Assembly (NCBI GenBank): GCA_023460795.1
Contig: JAEWPC010000049.1
Coordinates: 186,001-250,000, forward strand
Direction: 5' to 3'
From: Bacillota bacterium
GTDB lineage: Bacteria; Bacillota; Bacilli; Paenibacillales; Paenibacillaceae
Length of the DNA stretch: 64,000 nt
Below, piece after piece: positions 44,812 to 54,640 of the stretch. The notes beneath the pieces were generated by a model. It was not told the origin of the DNA, made no database searches, and saw only the letters and a list, made by a program, of their open reading frames with translations. Position 1 is the stretch's first letter, and each line of letters begins with the position of its first letter. The translations under genes and the position numbers were made by a program.

Positions 44812-46821
44812 ATGAGTGATATCAATGGAGGGGTAAGCAAAACAGCATATTACTATTCTGAGTTTGGTAACTTCTTGGAATCAGACAACTTTGCTTTGCA
44901 CGGCAGCAATATAGGATATAAAGGTGAAAACCTAACCATATCTTTTTTGTCGCTGAACCGCTCAGAGCTTTCAATCCGATTATTGAACTCGATAAGTGAT
45001 CATTTATGGGATTTTCAAGGCGAAATATTGATTATCGACAATGGTTCGGATACCGCAGAGTTAGAAAAGTTAGAAACAGCCTGTTCCGCGTTCCCACTCA
45101 AAGTAAGAATCGTTAAACTAGATAAGAATTACGGGGTTGCAGGCGGAAGAAATCGCACGATTGAGCATGTAAATACAGAGTGGGTATTATTTCTGGATAA
45201 CGATATCTACTTCATTAATAATCCTCTTAAAACCATGTGCGAAGAGATATCCCAGCTTGGCTGCCATTTCATGAATGTACCATTGCTCGATCCGGATCAT
45301 CAGACCGTATTTGCATTGGGCGGTCATCTCTATATTGATAACCTTCGTGGCAATATCAATGTAGGTGGAGGTACTTGCTATAAACAGATAGACTATAAAT
45401 CGTTTAGCGAGACTGTGGACAAGCCATTCATCTCTACCTTTCTCTTCGGTGGAGCATCCATACTTAAGAAGAAGACTTTCGCGAATGTAGGTATGTTCGA
45501 CGAGAACATGTTCATTGGGTTTGAGGATATAGATCTATCCATTCGATTATTCCGTGAGGGTTATAAAGTAGGGAATTCGCGGATGTTATCGCTTGTTCAT
45601 GATCACCCTAAACCAGCTAACAATGCCGATTCAGACTATGAGAAGAAACGCTTTTCTTCTACCGTGATAGAGAAGTCTGCGAAGTATTTAGAGCAGAAAT
45701 ACGGATATAAAATTTGGGATGATTATTTGATTAATTGGTTGGCAGAGAAGAATGGGGGACCCGCAACCGAGGTTGCATCAACTCAAACGGATGGTATTCA
45801 ACGAAAGAAACCTAGAATCGCGCTAATTACCGATGTAGACTATTGGGCATTCGGTAACATTGCGAGACAGATCGAGAAGAACTTAAGCGATCGATTCGAC
45901 TTCGATTTAATCAGTTTTCAAGATAGTGACTGGGATGCCGCGAAAGTACTCTTCAAAGCACATGACGCTGATGTTCTGCATTTCTTCTGGAGAGAAATGA
46001 CCACACAGATTCTAGATGAATCCCGTTATGACAATATTCTTAAGCCTTTGAGGATCCCTTTCCAATTTTTCTTGGATGAGTTCTTCCATAATAAAATCCT
46101 TTCGACGAGCGTATATGATCATTTATTCCTTACCCGCAATGAGATAGCGGACAGGCAATCGATGTTTAATACGTTTAATTACTATGTTTGCTCCAATAAA
46201 CTCGATGAAATTTACAAGTCCATAAGTGGATACCCAGATCCACTGATGGTTATTGAGGACGGTGTTGATCCGGAACTATTCTATCCGGTTAATGTAGATA
46301 GGCTTACGGATCGCCACAGGCCTCTTATCGTAGGATGGGTTGGTAACAGCGCTTGGGCTGCTGAGAAAGAAGACTTCAAGGGCTTCCACACCTTGGTTAA
46401 GCCGGCTGTAGAACAATTGAAACAGCAGGGACTTGAGGTAGAAGGCGTATACTGTGATAGAGTGGATGGATTTGTACCGCATGAGGAAATGGTAAATTAC
46501 TATCGTAAAATAGATGTTCTTATATGCATGTCCAAAATCGAAGGTACGCCAAACCCTGTTCTTGAGGCCATGGCATGTGGAGTGCCGATTATTACTACCG
46601 ACGTAGGTATAGTACCGCAAGTGTTCGGTCCTAAGCAAAAAGATTTCTTCGTCGAGCGCACGATCGATGATCTGCAGAGTAAAATTATAGAATTGATCAA
46701 TAAGCGTAGTAAACTGTTTGAATTGTCGAACGAGAACCTTGAGTATATTCAGCCCTGGTATTGGCCGAATCAGTGCAAGAAGTTTGAGAAGTATTTTGAG
46801 AAGCTGCTGGATAGGGAGTAA
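44812..46821 (+). CDS. Two-domain glycosyltransferase (GT2 + GT4)
   Basis: A 669-aa protein. Residues about 40-290 are a GT2 domain of the rhamnosyl/galactofuranosyl kind: LTISFLSLNRSELSIRLL, ILIIDNGSDT, NYGVAGGRNRTIEHV, VLFLDNDIYF and FGGASILKKKTFANVGMFDE...FEDIDLSIRL. Residues about 335-665 are a GT4-like domain: ALITDVDYWAFGNIARQIEKNL, VIEDGVDPELFYP, IVGWVGNSAW and ICMSKIEGTPNPVLEAMACGVPIITTD. It starts 2 bp after the preceding stop. Likely two successive transfers in one polypeptide. Confidence 0.9.
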   Translation: MSDINGGVSKTAYYYSEFGNFLESDNFALHGSNIGYKGENLTISFLSLNRSELSIRLLNSISDHLWDFQGEILIIDNGSDTAELEKLETACSAFPLKVRIVKLDKNYGVAGGRNRTIEHVNTEWVLFLDNDIYFINNPLKTMCEEISQLGCHFMNVPLLDPDHQTVFALGGHLYIDNLRGNINVGGGTCYKQIDYKSFSETVDKPFISTFLFGGASILKKKTFANVGMFDENMFIGFEDIDLSIRLFREGYKVGNSRMLSLVHDHPKPANNADSDYEKKRFSSTVIEKSAKYLEQKYGYKIWDDYLINWLAEKNGGPATEVASTQTDGIQRKKPRIALITDVDYWAFGNIARQIEKNLSDRFDFDLISFQDSDWDAAKVLFKAHDADVLHFFWREMTTQILDESRYDNILKPLRIPFQFFLDEFFHNKILSTSVYDHLFLTRNEIADRQSMFNTFNYYVCSNKLDEIYKSISGYPDPLMVIEDGVDPELFYPVNVDRLTDRHRPLIVGWVGNSAWAAEKEDFKGFHTLVKPAVEQLKQQGLEVEGVYCDRVDGFVPHEEMVNYYRKIDVLICMSKIEGTPNPVLEAMACGVPIITTDVGIVPQVFGPKQKDFFVERTIDDLQSKIIELINKRSKLFELSNENLEYIQPWYWPNQCKKFEKYFEKLLDRE

Positions 46822-46883
46822 GTCATCTTGCCCGTCACTAACGCTAAAATAGTCTCATATTAAGTTTCGGGGAGAAGCGCTGA

Positions 46884-48470
46884 ATGAAGACTCTTAAATT
46901 AGAAGTCATTATTTCTAGTATCATTGCACTGATATTCGGTGGGTTGTCTTTCTTCACTGAGCGGTTTTTTAGAAACGGGGAACCTCAGCAAATATTCACC
47001 TATTATTCATCTAAGGTTCTTCTTGTCATCTTTGTTTTTTTTGTTGCCTTATTTCTTTGGCGATTTGTAAGTAGATACAGGAATAAAGAGAATCGATTCT
47101 ATAGATTATGGGGAAAATATCTTCTTTATTTCATGATCCCGTATCTTCTCTTCTTAATCGTTGTATGGCCAGGCATTTTCATATGGGATGAGTTCTGGGT
47201 GTACGAGTGCGCAACCAAGTTCATGTTAGACAACTGGCAATCGTATTTAAGTGTATATCATTATTTGATTAGTCTATATATTTTCCCATCAATGGGCTCT
47301 ATCGTGTTGCTACAAGTCTTATTCATGTCGTTCGTTAGTTCCTGGGTATTTACGAAGATTCAAACTGAATTCGAAGTCGAAACAAGATGGAAATGGGTGT
47401 ACTGGTGCTTTTACGCGGTTTATATGTTAAGCCCAGCCATTACGATTTATGTATATGTGACTTTTCGTAGTTCGCCGCTTGCTATCTTGGAACTGTGGTT
47501 ATCTGGATTGTTATTTTTCTCGCTGAAGGAGACAAAAATTTCTAACGGAACGTTATGTCTAATCGCGTTTTTGACACTGATTTTGTCAGTGTGGAGACAA
47601 GAGGGGATCTATCATCTTGTTGTAGTTCCGTTATTCTTGCTAGTCTTTGTTAGAAGTCTTAATAAGCGAAAAATCATCTATTTCTCCATGGCGTTAGTCA
47701 TAGGATATCTTGTTACGGTGCCATTATACTCTACCCTAGCGAACCAGAAATCCATTTCTTTGCGCTACCAACTTACAACTTATATGAACCCATTATCCAA
47801 TATATTGGTCAATAAGGATGCGAAGATTGAAGCGTCTTCTCTTGAGGTCATAGATAAAGTGATCGATATTGAGAAAGTGAAAGCATCCGCCTATATCTAC
47901 GAAGTTCCAAGTTATTGGAATGGTGGTGTCAGGGATGGATTTACGCAGACACAATTTAATGATTTCAAAAAAGAGTTCTGGAGAATAGTTCTCGATAATA
48001 AAGATATTTACCTTGCCACGAGAGTTCAGACTATGCTAGCTGCTTCAGGGTTGTCGATGAAAGGCTATCTCCCTAGTGATTCTGTAACATCTTTTTTTAA
48101 TGATAAACAAGGTGCGGCGGAAATGGTGGCAGTTGCTTTGCAGCGTGAATTGAATCAGCCAATTCATTTATCGCTGCGAACGATCTCGAACCACTTTTTA
48201 GAGTTTTCATTGGAACATAGAGCGGTACTTTGGAATTTCATTCCATTAGTTTTGTTGTTATTGTTGATATTTATTAGAAAAGCGCATATTTACTCCCCAC
48301 TTTCGTGGGTATTAGCGTTGTTACTATTAAGGCTGCCTATTCTATTTGTATTTGAACCAGGTAGTTATTATATGTATTATTATCCGATGATTCCCGCAGG
48401 TGCTTTCTTTATCTTAATCTACGTTTTACAGTTAGCAGTAAGAGATCGAGGAATCATTCAGCGGACATAA
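46884..48470 (+). CDS. Polytopic membrane protein, GT-C-like (possible DUF6020 family)
   Basis: A 528-aa protein with about twelve helices. The outer loop after the third helix carries PGIFIWDEFWVYECATKF, an acidic WDE motif like the catalytic DE of GT-C transferases that use polyprenyl-phosphate sugars. A larger soluble loop follows at about 300-400. There is no clear match I can name with certainty; DUF6020 is a guess. It may attach side sugars outside the membrane, perhaps with donor made by a neighbouring GT2 (48,513) and flipped by the GtrA-like protein (57,334). Confidence 0.65.
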   Translation: MKTLKLEVIISSIIALIFGGLSFFTERFFRNGEPQQIFTYYSSKVLLVIFVFFVALFLWRFVSRYRNKENRFYRLWGKYLLYFMIPYLLFLIVVWPGIFIWDEFWVYECATKFMLDNWQSYLSVYHYLISLYIFPSMGSIVLLQVLFMSFVSSWVFTKIQTEFEVETRWKWVYWCFYAVYMLSPAITIYVYVTFRSSPLAILELWLSGLLFFSLKETKISNGTLCLIAFLTLILSVWRQEGIYHLVVVPLFLLVFVRSLNKRKIIYFSMALVIGYLVTVPLYSTLANQKSISLRYQLTTYMNPLSNILVNKDAKIEASSLEVIDKVIDIEKVKASAYIYEVPSYWNGGVRDGFTQTQFNDFKKEFWRIVLDNKDIYLATRVQTMLAASGLSMKGYLPSDSVTSFFNDKQGAAEMVAVALQRELNQPIHLSLRTISNHFLEFSLEHRAVLWNFIPLVLLLLLIFIRKAHIYSPLSWVLALLLLRLPILFVFEPGSYYMYYYPMIPAGAFFILIYVLQLAVRDRGIIQRT

Positions 48471-48512
48471 GTTAAGAATTGCATAACAATTCTATGTGAG
48501 AGGACCAGTTGC

Positions 48513-49298
48513 GTGGAGAAAATACTATTATTCATTCCTGGATATAATTGCGAAAAGCAAATCACCCGTGTGCTCGGACAGTTGGATTCTGAGGTGATGC
48601 AGTATATCACTGAGGTCATCGTTGTTAATAATAGAAGTACAGATGGAACTGAGGAGGCAGTCTTAAGTTATATTGAGAATTCGACGCTGCCGTTGAAGTT
48701 GCTTCGTAACAATGAAAATTATGGGCTTGGTGGATCGCATAAAGTAGCCTTCAATTACGCGATAAAAAACGGATTTGATTATGTTGTCGTACTACATGGT
48801 GACGATCAAGGCGACATACACGATATTTTGCCTGTTCTAGGAGCAGGAAACCATCGTTCCTTCGATTGTTGTTTGGGCGCAAGATTTATGAAAGGGTCTA
48901 GGTTAGGAGGGTACTCGAAGTTTAGGACATTCGGGAATCGAGTATATAATTGGATCTATTCCATTTCGACTGGAAGAAGGGTTTATGACTTAGGTTCAGG
49001 CTTGAATATATATAAAGTAGACATGCTTAAGAAGGAGTTTTATAAACAATTCTCCGACAACTTAATGTTTAATTGTTATATGCTTCTTGCGAATTCTACT
49101 CACAAGTTTAATGTAAAATTTTTTCCGATTACGTGGAGGGAAGATGACCAAGTATCGAATGTTAAACTTTTTAGCCAAAGTATAAGAACCTTGAAAATAG
49201 CTACCGGTTACTTCTTCTCTTTCCGGAAAAGAGCCTTCTTAACCCGTGATTTCCGGGTTAAAAAAATAGAGGAATATGCAGCTACCCAAATAATATAG
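48513..49298 (+). CDS. Glycosyltransferase family 2 (DPM1-like)
   Basis: A 261-aa GT-A enzyme: LLFIPGYNCEKQITRVLGQL, IIVVNNRSTDGTEEAV, NYGLGGSHKVAFNYAI, VVVLHGDDQGDIHDILPVL (DxD-like D76-D77-Q-G-D) and the GSRLGGYSKFRTFGNRVYNWIYS segment typical of polyprenyl-phosphate sugar synthases. It lacks C-terminal membrane helices. The start is GTG with GAGAGGA upstream. It could charge polyprenyl phosphate for the GT-C-like neighbour (inference). Confidence 0.88.
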   Translation: MEKILLFIPGYNCEKQITRVLGQLDSEVMQYITEVIVVNNRSTDGTEEAVLSYIENSTLPLKLLRNNENYGLGGSHKVAFNYAIKNGFDYVVVLHGDDQGDIHDILPVLGAGNHRSFDCCLGARFMKGSRLGGYSKFRTFGNRVYNWIYSISTGRRVYDLGSGLNIYKVDMLKKEFYKQFSDNLMFNCYMLLANSTHKFNVKFFPITWREDDQVSNVKLFSQSIRTLKIATGYFFSFRKRAFLTRDFRVKKIEEYAATQII

Positions 49299-49319
49299 AA
49301 CGGGAGGGAGTTAGAGCGA

Positions 49320-50060
49320 ATGGGCACTGGAATTCATTTAATTATGCCAATGGGCGGGAACGGGTCGCGGTTTTACAATGAAGGATTCAACACACCTAAA
49401 CCTTTAATCATGATTCACGATAAACCCTTTTTCTATTGGGCGACTCAATCCATTGCTAAGTACACTAATCTTAGAAGTCTTACATTCGTGGTCTTGAAGG
49501 AGCATATCCTAAAGTTTAATATCGATGATGAGATTAAGCGGTACTATCCTCATGCGACGATTAGGGTATTAGAAGACGTGTTGAACGGAGCAGTTCTTAC
49601 AAGCTTGAAAGGCGTCAAGGCAATAGAGGATCAAGAACCTATCGTCTTTAATGACTGTGATCATATTTTTAAATGTACATCCTTCTCAAACTTCTGCAAT
49701 GAGGGTCAATTCGATGCCGTAGATGGGGCATTGCTTACCTTTGAATCTGAAGATCCAAAGTTCAGTTTTGTGGATTTAAATGAGGCGGGTAATGTGGTTC
49801 GAACCGTCGAAAAGCAAGCGATTAGCAATCAGGCTATCTGTGGAGCATATTATTTCAGGAATCGTGAGATTTTTGAAACTGCTGCGAAGTCCTACTTAGA
49901 CGTGTGTCAGTATAAGGAGTTTTTTATGAGCGGGGTTTATAATGTGATGGCAGAGCACGGGGGGAAGATAGTAAGTTTCAAAGTTGATAGACATGTAACA
50001 TTCGGAACTCCCGAAGAATATAAAGTGGCCCAAGGTTCAAATATATTTGAGGTGCAATAA
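49320..50060 (+). CDS. Sugar-phosphate nucleotidyltransferase-like protein
   Basis: A 246-aa protein of the NTP-transferase fold. The nucleotide loop is MGGNGSRF (GxGxR) with the following PKPLIMI lysine, and FNDCDHIF holds the metal-binding Asp. The rest (SFVDLNEAGNVVRTVEK, GAYYFRN, VDRHVTFGTPEEYK) matches short sugar- or alditol-phosphate nucleotidyltransferases. It is followed 2 bp later by a kinase-domain fusion and then an HAD phosphatase, suggesting a three-step activation pathway. Substrate unknown. Confidence 0.8.
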   Translation: MGTGIHLIMPMGGNGSRFYNEGFNTPKPLIMIHDKPFFYWATQSIAKYTNLRSLTFVVLKEHILKFNIDDEIKRYYPHATIRVLEDVLNGAVLTSLKGVKAIEDQEPIVFNDCDHIFKCTSFSNFCNEGQFDAVDGALLTFESEDPKFSFVDLNEAGNVVRTVEKQAISNQAICGAYYFRNREIFETAAKSYLDVCQYKEFFMSGVYNVMAEHGGKIVSFKVDRHVTFGTPEEYKVAQGSNIFEVQ

Positions 50061-50062
50061 TC

Positions 50063-52063
50063 GTGGGATTATTCTTATTCATCTTGGCAATCACTCTGTT
50101 AATGTTAGGGCATTATTTCAAGATGCTACGCTGGAAACAGTTTGTAGAAATTTATGAGACCCCTAGTGAAAAGACATTAATGCGTTCACTTTCATTAGGG
50201 TATCTCGTTAATTTTTGCTTGCCATTCCGTTTGGGTGACTTAGTAAGGGCGATTTTCGTTGGACGAAAGATGAAGAATGGTATTTCGTTCTCAGTTGCAA
50301 CAGTAATCGTTGACCGCTACTTGGATATCATTGTCGTGAGTATTATATTTATAGTATTTTCTTTATTTGGTGTCAATGATGAAGCCATTCAGAGCTCGAC
50401 TATGTTTTATGGTTCATTGTCGGTGTTCTTGATTGTTTTAGCAGTAGTTTCAATGAGATACAGCAAATTCATAAAGGTAATTCTTAAGAAGATGTGTTCG
50501 ATATTTAATATGCGGATTCAACTGAATCTATTATTTTTTTGCTGGTCGTTCATTACTTCATTTAAAGATATATTTAGAAAAATTCAAAAAGCAAAGTTGC
50601 TGGCTTATACTGTGTGTATATGGGGAGCATATTTATCATCATATTACACGCTTAGTGTTTTTTTAACAGAGGAAATGCATTTTTCCGGTTTCTCAAGTTT
50701 GTTTACAATCTTATTTTCCAATGGCAGCTTAGACATGGGTACGATCAGTATCGTCTACGACATGCAACTCAACTCTAAGTTATTACTTGGCGCGTATCTT
50801 CTGCTGCCATTGATAGCACTATGGGGAATCTCGTTTATCCCTCGTAAATTAAGGGCTACTGTACTCACCTTTAGGTCCATGAACGACAAAAAGGCTTTGA
50901 ACCTCTTGCCTCAAATAAATGAAGTTGACCGATTGAACTTTTTGGAAGTGTATTTCTCCGGTAACGGTAGAGAATATTTCGAGAAGTATATTTCTTTGAA
51001 TCAAGAGATCAGCATTATACAAGATTATTCTGCCGGTTCAAATGCGACAGTCATGCTTTGTATGGATGAGAATCGATCATTTTATCGCAAGTATGCTTTC
51101 GGAGAAGATGGGGCGAAGTTGTACGAACAGCTTCAATGGCTTCATGCCTATGAAGAATATATTCCGCTTCCTAAAATTATTAGTGAAACACAGGGTGAGG
51201 GTTATTGCAGTTACGATATGGAGTATAACTCATCTGCAGTTAGCTTGTTTAATTATATTCACTCACGTCCGCTAGAAAAAAGTAAAAAAATAATCAGGAA
51301 TTCACTGAATTGCCTGGATAAAAATTTATATACCCGTATGAAACGACCTGCTGATCCCAAGCTGATCTCGGAATACATTTCATCTAAGGTTCTAAACAAT
51401 ATAAATAAAATTAAAAATGCCAAAGAACTCAAAGCGATATATGAGCACCCTACAATCTTTATCAATGGGGTTGAGTATAAGAATTTGAAGTCGCTTGAAG
51501 AATATTTGAACGAGGATTATCTATACGAAGTTTTTAAAGATGATATTTACTCGGAGATTCACGGTGATTTAACAATAGAAAATATCATTTGTGTAGAAGA
51601 TAGCAATTATGCATCCAGTTTTTACGTCATCGATCCGAACACGGGGAATATTCATAATTCCCCCAATCTAGATTATGCCAAATTGCTTCAATCTTTGCAC
51701 GGCGGCTATGAGTTTTTAATGAAAACGCAGAACATATCGGTTTCCAAAAATCATATAGATTTTTTGCTGACTAGGTCACAGGTATATAATTCGATGCTTT
51801 CTTTCTATACGAATTATCTGAGCGAGAAATTCTCGAAGAAAGCGCTAAGAAGTATCTTTTTCCATGAAATTATTCATTGGTTGAGGCTGATGCCGTATAA
51901 GATCGAAAAGAACGGCAAGAGAGCTTTGATTTTTTACGCAGGTATGATTATGGTCATTAACGACGTAGTAAACTGGTTCGGAAACATGGGAATAGATGAA
52001 GCCGAAGTAGCGGTGGCTATTGAGAATGATAGCGATAGTGTACCAGGAGGAGCAGGAGTTTGA
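50063..52063 (+). CDS. Fusion of a flippase-like membrane domain (LPG_synthase_TM) and an APH-like kinase domain
   Basis: A 666-aa protein. Residues about 1-265 form some seven helices with the motif LPFRLGDLVRAIFVGRK (55-69) and VDRYLDII, as in the transmembrane part of lysylphosphatidylglycerol synthase/AglD proteins. Residues about 290-640 resemble aminoglycoside/choline-type phosphotransferases: the ATP-site lysine in SFYRKYAFG (Lys343), the catalytic IHGDLTIEN (499-507) and VIDPNTGN (Asp524, the Mg-binding position). Both halves look intact. The GTG start follows GAGGTG. The combination is unusual; it may couple phosphorylation of a small carbohydrate with a membrane step. Confidence 0.78.
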   Translation: MGLFLFILAITLLMLGHYFKMLRWKQFVEIYETPSEKTLMRSLSLGYLVNFCLPFRLGDLVRAIFVGRKMKNGISFSVATVIVDRYLDIIVVSIIFIVFSLFGVNDEAIQSSTMFYGSLSVFLIVLAVVSMRYSKFIKVILKKMCSIFNMRIQLNLLFFCWSFITSFKDIFRKIQKAKLLAYTVCIWGAYLSSYYTLSVFLTEEMHFSGFSSLFTILFSNGSLDMGTISIVYDMQLNSKLLLGAYLLLPLIALWGISFIPRKLRATVLTFRSMNDKKALNLLPQINEVDRLNFLEVYFSGNGREYFEKYISLNQEISIIQDYSAGSNATVMLCMDENRSFYRKYAFGEDGAKLYEQLQWLHAYEEYIPLPKIISETQGEGYCSYDMEYNSSAVSLFNYIHSRPLEKSKKIIRNSLNCLDKNLYTRMKRPADPKLISEYISSKVLNNINKIKNAKELKAIYEHPTIFINGVEYKNLKSLEEYLNEDYLYEVFKDDIYSEIHGDLTIENIICVEDSNYASSFYVIDPNTGNIHNSPNLDYAKLLQSLHGGYEFLMKTQNISVSKNHIDFLLTRSQVYNSMLSFYTNYLSEKFSKKALRSIFFHEIIHWLRLMPYKIEKNGKRALIFYAGMIMVINDVVNWFGNMGIDEAEVAVAIENDSDSVPGGAGV

Positions 52064-52620
52064 AAAATAAACTGGCAATCTTCGATTTAGATGGAACTCT
52101 GTTCGATACACAAGTTGTAAATTACCATTCTTATAAGATGTCTTTGGAGAGCATGGGCTTCTCATTAGATTATGAGTTTTATAGCCAACAGTGTAACGGA
52201 AAGTACTATAAGGATTATCTCCCTCTGATTATACCGAATGTCTCTTCTGAGCTAATGGAAGAAATACATGAAAAGAAAAAGCTGTATTATAAGACAAACT
52301 TAGATTCCGCAAGAATGAACGTTCAGTTATTCTCTATACTCGAAAGTATCAGCAATGAATATTCCATCGCGCTTGTTACGACTGCATCAAAGAAAAATTG
52401 TATGGATATATTGGAGCATTTCAATAAGCAGGCTCTTTTTGACTTAATCATTACGCATAATGATGTTTCTAAAGTTAAACCAGATCCTGAGGGCTTTATT
52501 AAGGCCATGAGACATTTCAACGTAGCAAAAGAGCAGACTATTATATTTGAGGATTCAGATGCCGGTATTGAAGCTGCGAGGTTGACAGGTGCCACAGTAT
52601 TTACGATAAATCAGTTTTAG
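52060..52620 (+). CDS. HAD family hydrolase (beta-phosphoglucomutase/phosphatase-like)
   Basis: A 186-aa cytoplasmic phosphatase or phosphomutase. The HAD motifs are FDLDGTLFDTQ (Asp8, Asp10), VTTASK (motif II), KPDPEGF (motif III Lys) and IFEDSDAGIEAA (motif IV). The cap domain is the small helical type. The TTG start overlaps the upstream stop codon by 4 bp and has AGGAG upstream, so it is translationally coupled to the kinase fusion. It is the last gene of the long plus-strand operon. Confidence 0.85.
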   Translation: MKNKLAIFDLDGTLFDTQVVNYHSYKMSLESMGFSLDYEFYSQQCNGKYYKDYLPLIIPNVSSELMEEIHEKKKLYYKTNLDSARMNVQLFSILESISNEYSIALVTTASKKNCMDILEHFNKQALFDLIITHNDVSKVKPDPEGFIKAMRHFNVAKEQTIIFEDSDAGIEAARLTGATVFTINQF

Positions 52621-52711
52621 TGATTCATGTGTTGAAGCTGAACCATATCAATCCATTATCCAGAAAATAGAAAGCGCATATGGAAAATCCTGCAAAAGTT
52701 CTGATACAGTA

Positions 52712-52742
52712 AAAGTCCACCACGTTGTGGTGGACTTTGTGT
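52712..52742. terminator. Bidirectional terminator at the end of the glycan operon
   Basis: A perfect 12-bp stem (AAAGTCCACCAC with GTGGTGGACTTT) with a 3-base loop lies between the convergent HAD gene and the minus-strand SGNH gene. Confidence 0.9.
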
Positions 52743-52799
52743 CTTATACTTTCTATGATCTTCTGCAATCACAGTAATCAAACACTTGATTGAAAAGAA

Positions 52800-54617
52800 T
52801 TATTTAGTTTCATCCAACTCCAAGAAATCGTCCATATCAAATGCTTTTATCTGTCCTTCAAGTTCATTAAAGGAAGACTCTAAATTGTCTGCTGTAACAA
52901 TGTATTGCTTATTCTTCATGGATTGAATGATATACGTATTGATGTCACCTGAATAATGTATTGTGTCCTTATAATGGTTTAAATTTGAGGTGAGTTCAGC
53001 ATTCGATGAAAAGTCATATAGTTCAACATTAGGATATTTACTTAGTTCATTATAAAAGTAGCGTTTGCCTTCGTTAATTTGTTCGATCATGGAGTAGTTA
53101 ATGTTATATAGATGTTTAAAATACACGATCGAATAGGGAGCGTAGAACAGCAAAAATTGTGTATCAGGATTCTCTTTAATCACAGATAAAATGTTATTTT
53201 CTAAGTTCTCCTGCATGTTAGAAAGAATCAATTGATTATTGGTGTGATTGTTTTTTAGTTTATCGATATAGAATTCTCTGACAGCAGTTGCACCATATTT
53301 GACATAATCATTCCATCCATGCATCGTATCTAGATTATCGGCTCTATATAGCTCACTATCATAAGTTTTTGTATAAATATCCCAAGAATCATTAATAAAC
53401 TGCTTGTTTAGTAGGTATTGCAAATCATTGAAAGGATTGTTGTCAAATAAGTAAACAGGAAAGAGATCTTTAGAGGCCGTATAATTCGGGTCATTGATGA
53501 CTGCATCAAGATCAATACCCCAAATCACCCGATTCACTTTTTTACTTTCCAAAGACAACTTTACTAGATAACTTAGCTCTCGTTCTGATGCTCCTGCCAT
53601 GGATGCCTTTAGTGTTCTTCCACCCAATACTTGATCAATTTTACTTGGGATAAAGTTTTGGGTCATAGAACTGCCTATAATAACTGTATCGTAGTCATAA
53701 TTCTTAACCAAGCCAGGGTTTTGGAATCTTTCTTCAACATAAAATAGCCCACGATTAGTTCGATGATAAAATTGTAACGGGTCGATAATGTACACAAATG
53801 CAGCGAGTCCTATAAGGGAAGCGAGCAGTAATGAAAGCACTGAAATTGCCCAATTTCGATAAGTCTTCTTTTTAATTCTATTTTTATCATTATGGATGAA
53901 GCCCCTAATAATACACAAAAGAACAAGAAACCCAAACAAGTACAAAATAATAGAATTGATTACCCCAATGAAATAATATTTTGTTTCAGGTAATAGCTCG
54001 ATTGTTTTCACTTCATTGCCTGCGTTATATAAATCAATTGTTTGTATCTTACCATCTAAAATAACGTCGATTTTTCCTGAAAACGCATGGCTTGCCATAG
54101 AGACCATGATATCCTTTTGTGCATAAACTGTTAGAACCAGAGCAGCAGGCTGATTCTTGTACGAACCAATCATCGAGTCTCGGAGTTCCCACTGGTCTGC
54201 GTTATATTGAGCTTCATGCTGAAGGTCAACTGCTTTTCCATCAACTTTAATACCAGTGATCCAAACTTCTGAACTATTAGCATTATTATTTTTTTGACCT
54301 AGGGCGTGGATCAGCAGAGAGTGCTTGCTTGGTGGAGCGAATCGATTAGGTGAGAGTACCCCACAGAATGGGAAGTACAAAATGATCAAGGCTAATATAG
54401 AAATTACTATATTTTTCTTGGAATACTGTTTCGCTACAATCAGACTTCGCTTGATAATTATCGCTATTAAAGGGGTAATCAGTATTGCACTCATCAGAAA
54501 GATAATAAATCCATTAGTGCTGCCAAGTTGTGTTTTCGGCGTAAGCAGGCAAGTGATTCCGAATGAAGCCACAAGACCTGAAATAATAGAAGCGAGCATA
54601 AGTTTTGATATCTTCAT
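52800..54617 (-). CDS. Membrane-anchored SGNH/DltD-like protein, probable O-acyltransferase partner
   Basis: A 605-aa protein with two or three N-terminal helices, an extracytoplasmic insert (about 95-205), helices at about 215-235 and 255-280, and a C-terminal SGNH-like domain (about 310-590). SGNH features are VIIGSSMTQNF (nucleophile Ser in GSSMT), ASMAGASERELSY (Gly block), and a C-terminal DTIHYSG (Asp/His pair). DltD, AlgX/AlgJ and PatB-type proteins have this fold and work with an MBOAT partner, which is encoded just upstream. GAGGA precedes the ATG. It likely transfers acetyl groups to a surface glycan. Confidence 0.78.
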   Translation of the reverse strand: MKISKLMLASIISGLVASFGITCLLTPKTQLGSTNGFIIFLMSAILITPLIAIIIKRSLIVAKQYSKKNIVISILALIILYFPFCGVLSPNRFAPPSKHSLLIHALGQKNNNANSSEVWITGIKVDGKAVDLQHEAQYNADQWELRDSMIGSYKNQPAALVLTVYAQKDIMVSMASHAFSGKIDVILDGKIQTIDLYNAGNEVKTIELLPETKYYFIGVINSIILYLFGFLVLLCIIRGFIHNDKNRIKKKTYRNWAISVLSLLLASLIGLAAFVYIIDPLQFYHRTNRGLFYVEERFQNPGLVKNYDYDTVIIGSSMTQNFIPSKIDQVLGGRTLKASMAGASERELSYLVKLSLESKKVNRVIWGIDLDAVINDPNYTASKDLFPVYLFDNNPFNDLQYLLNKQFINDSWDIYTKTYDSELYRADNLDTMHGWNDYVKYGATAVREFYIDKLKNNHTNNQLILSNMQENLENNILSVIKENPDTQFLLFYAPYSIVYFKHLYNINYSMIEQINEGKRYFYNELSKYPNVELYDFSSNAELTSNLNHYKDTIHYSGDINTYIIQSMKNKQYIVTADNLESSFNELEGQIKAFDMDDFLELDETK

Positions 54618-54640
54618 TGTTTTATCCTCAGGTTCTGGAA

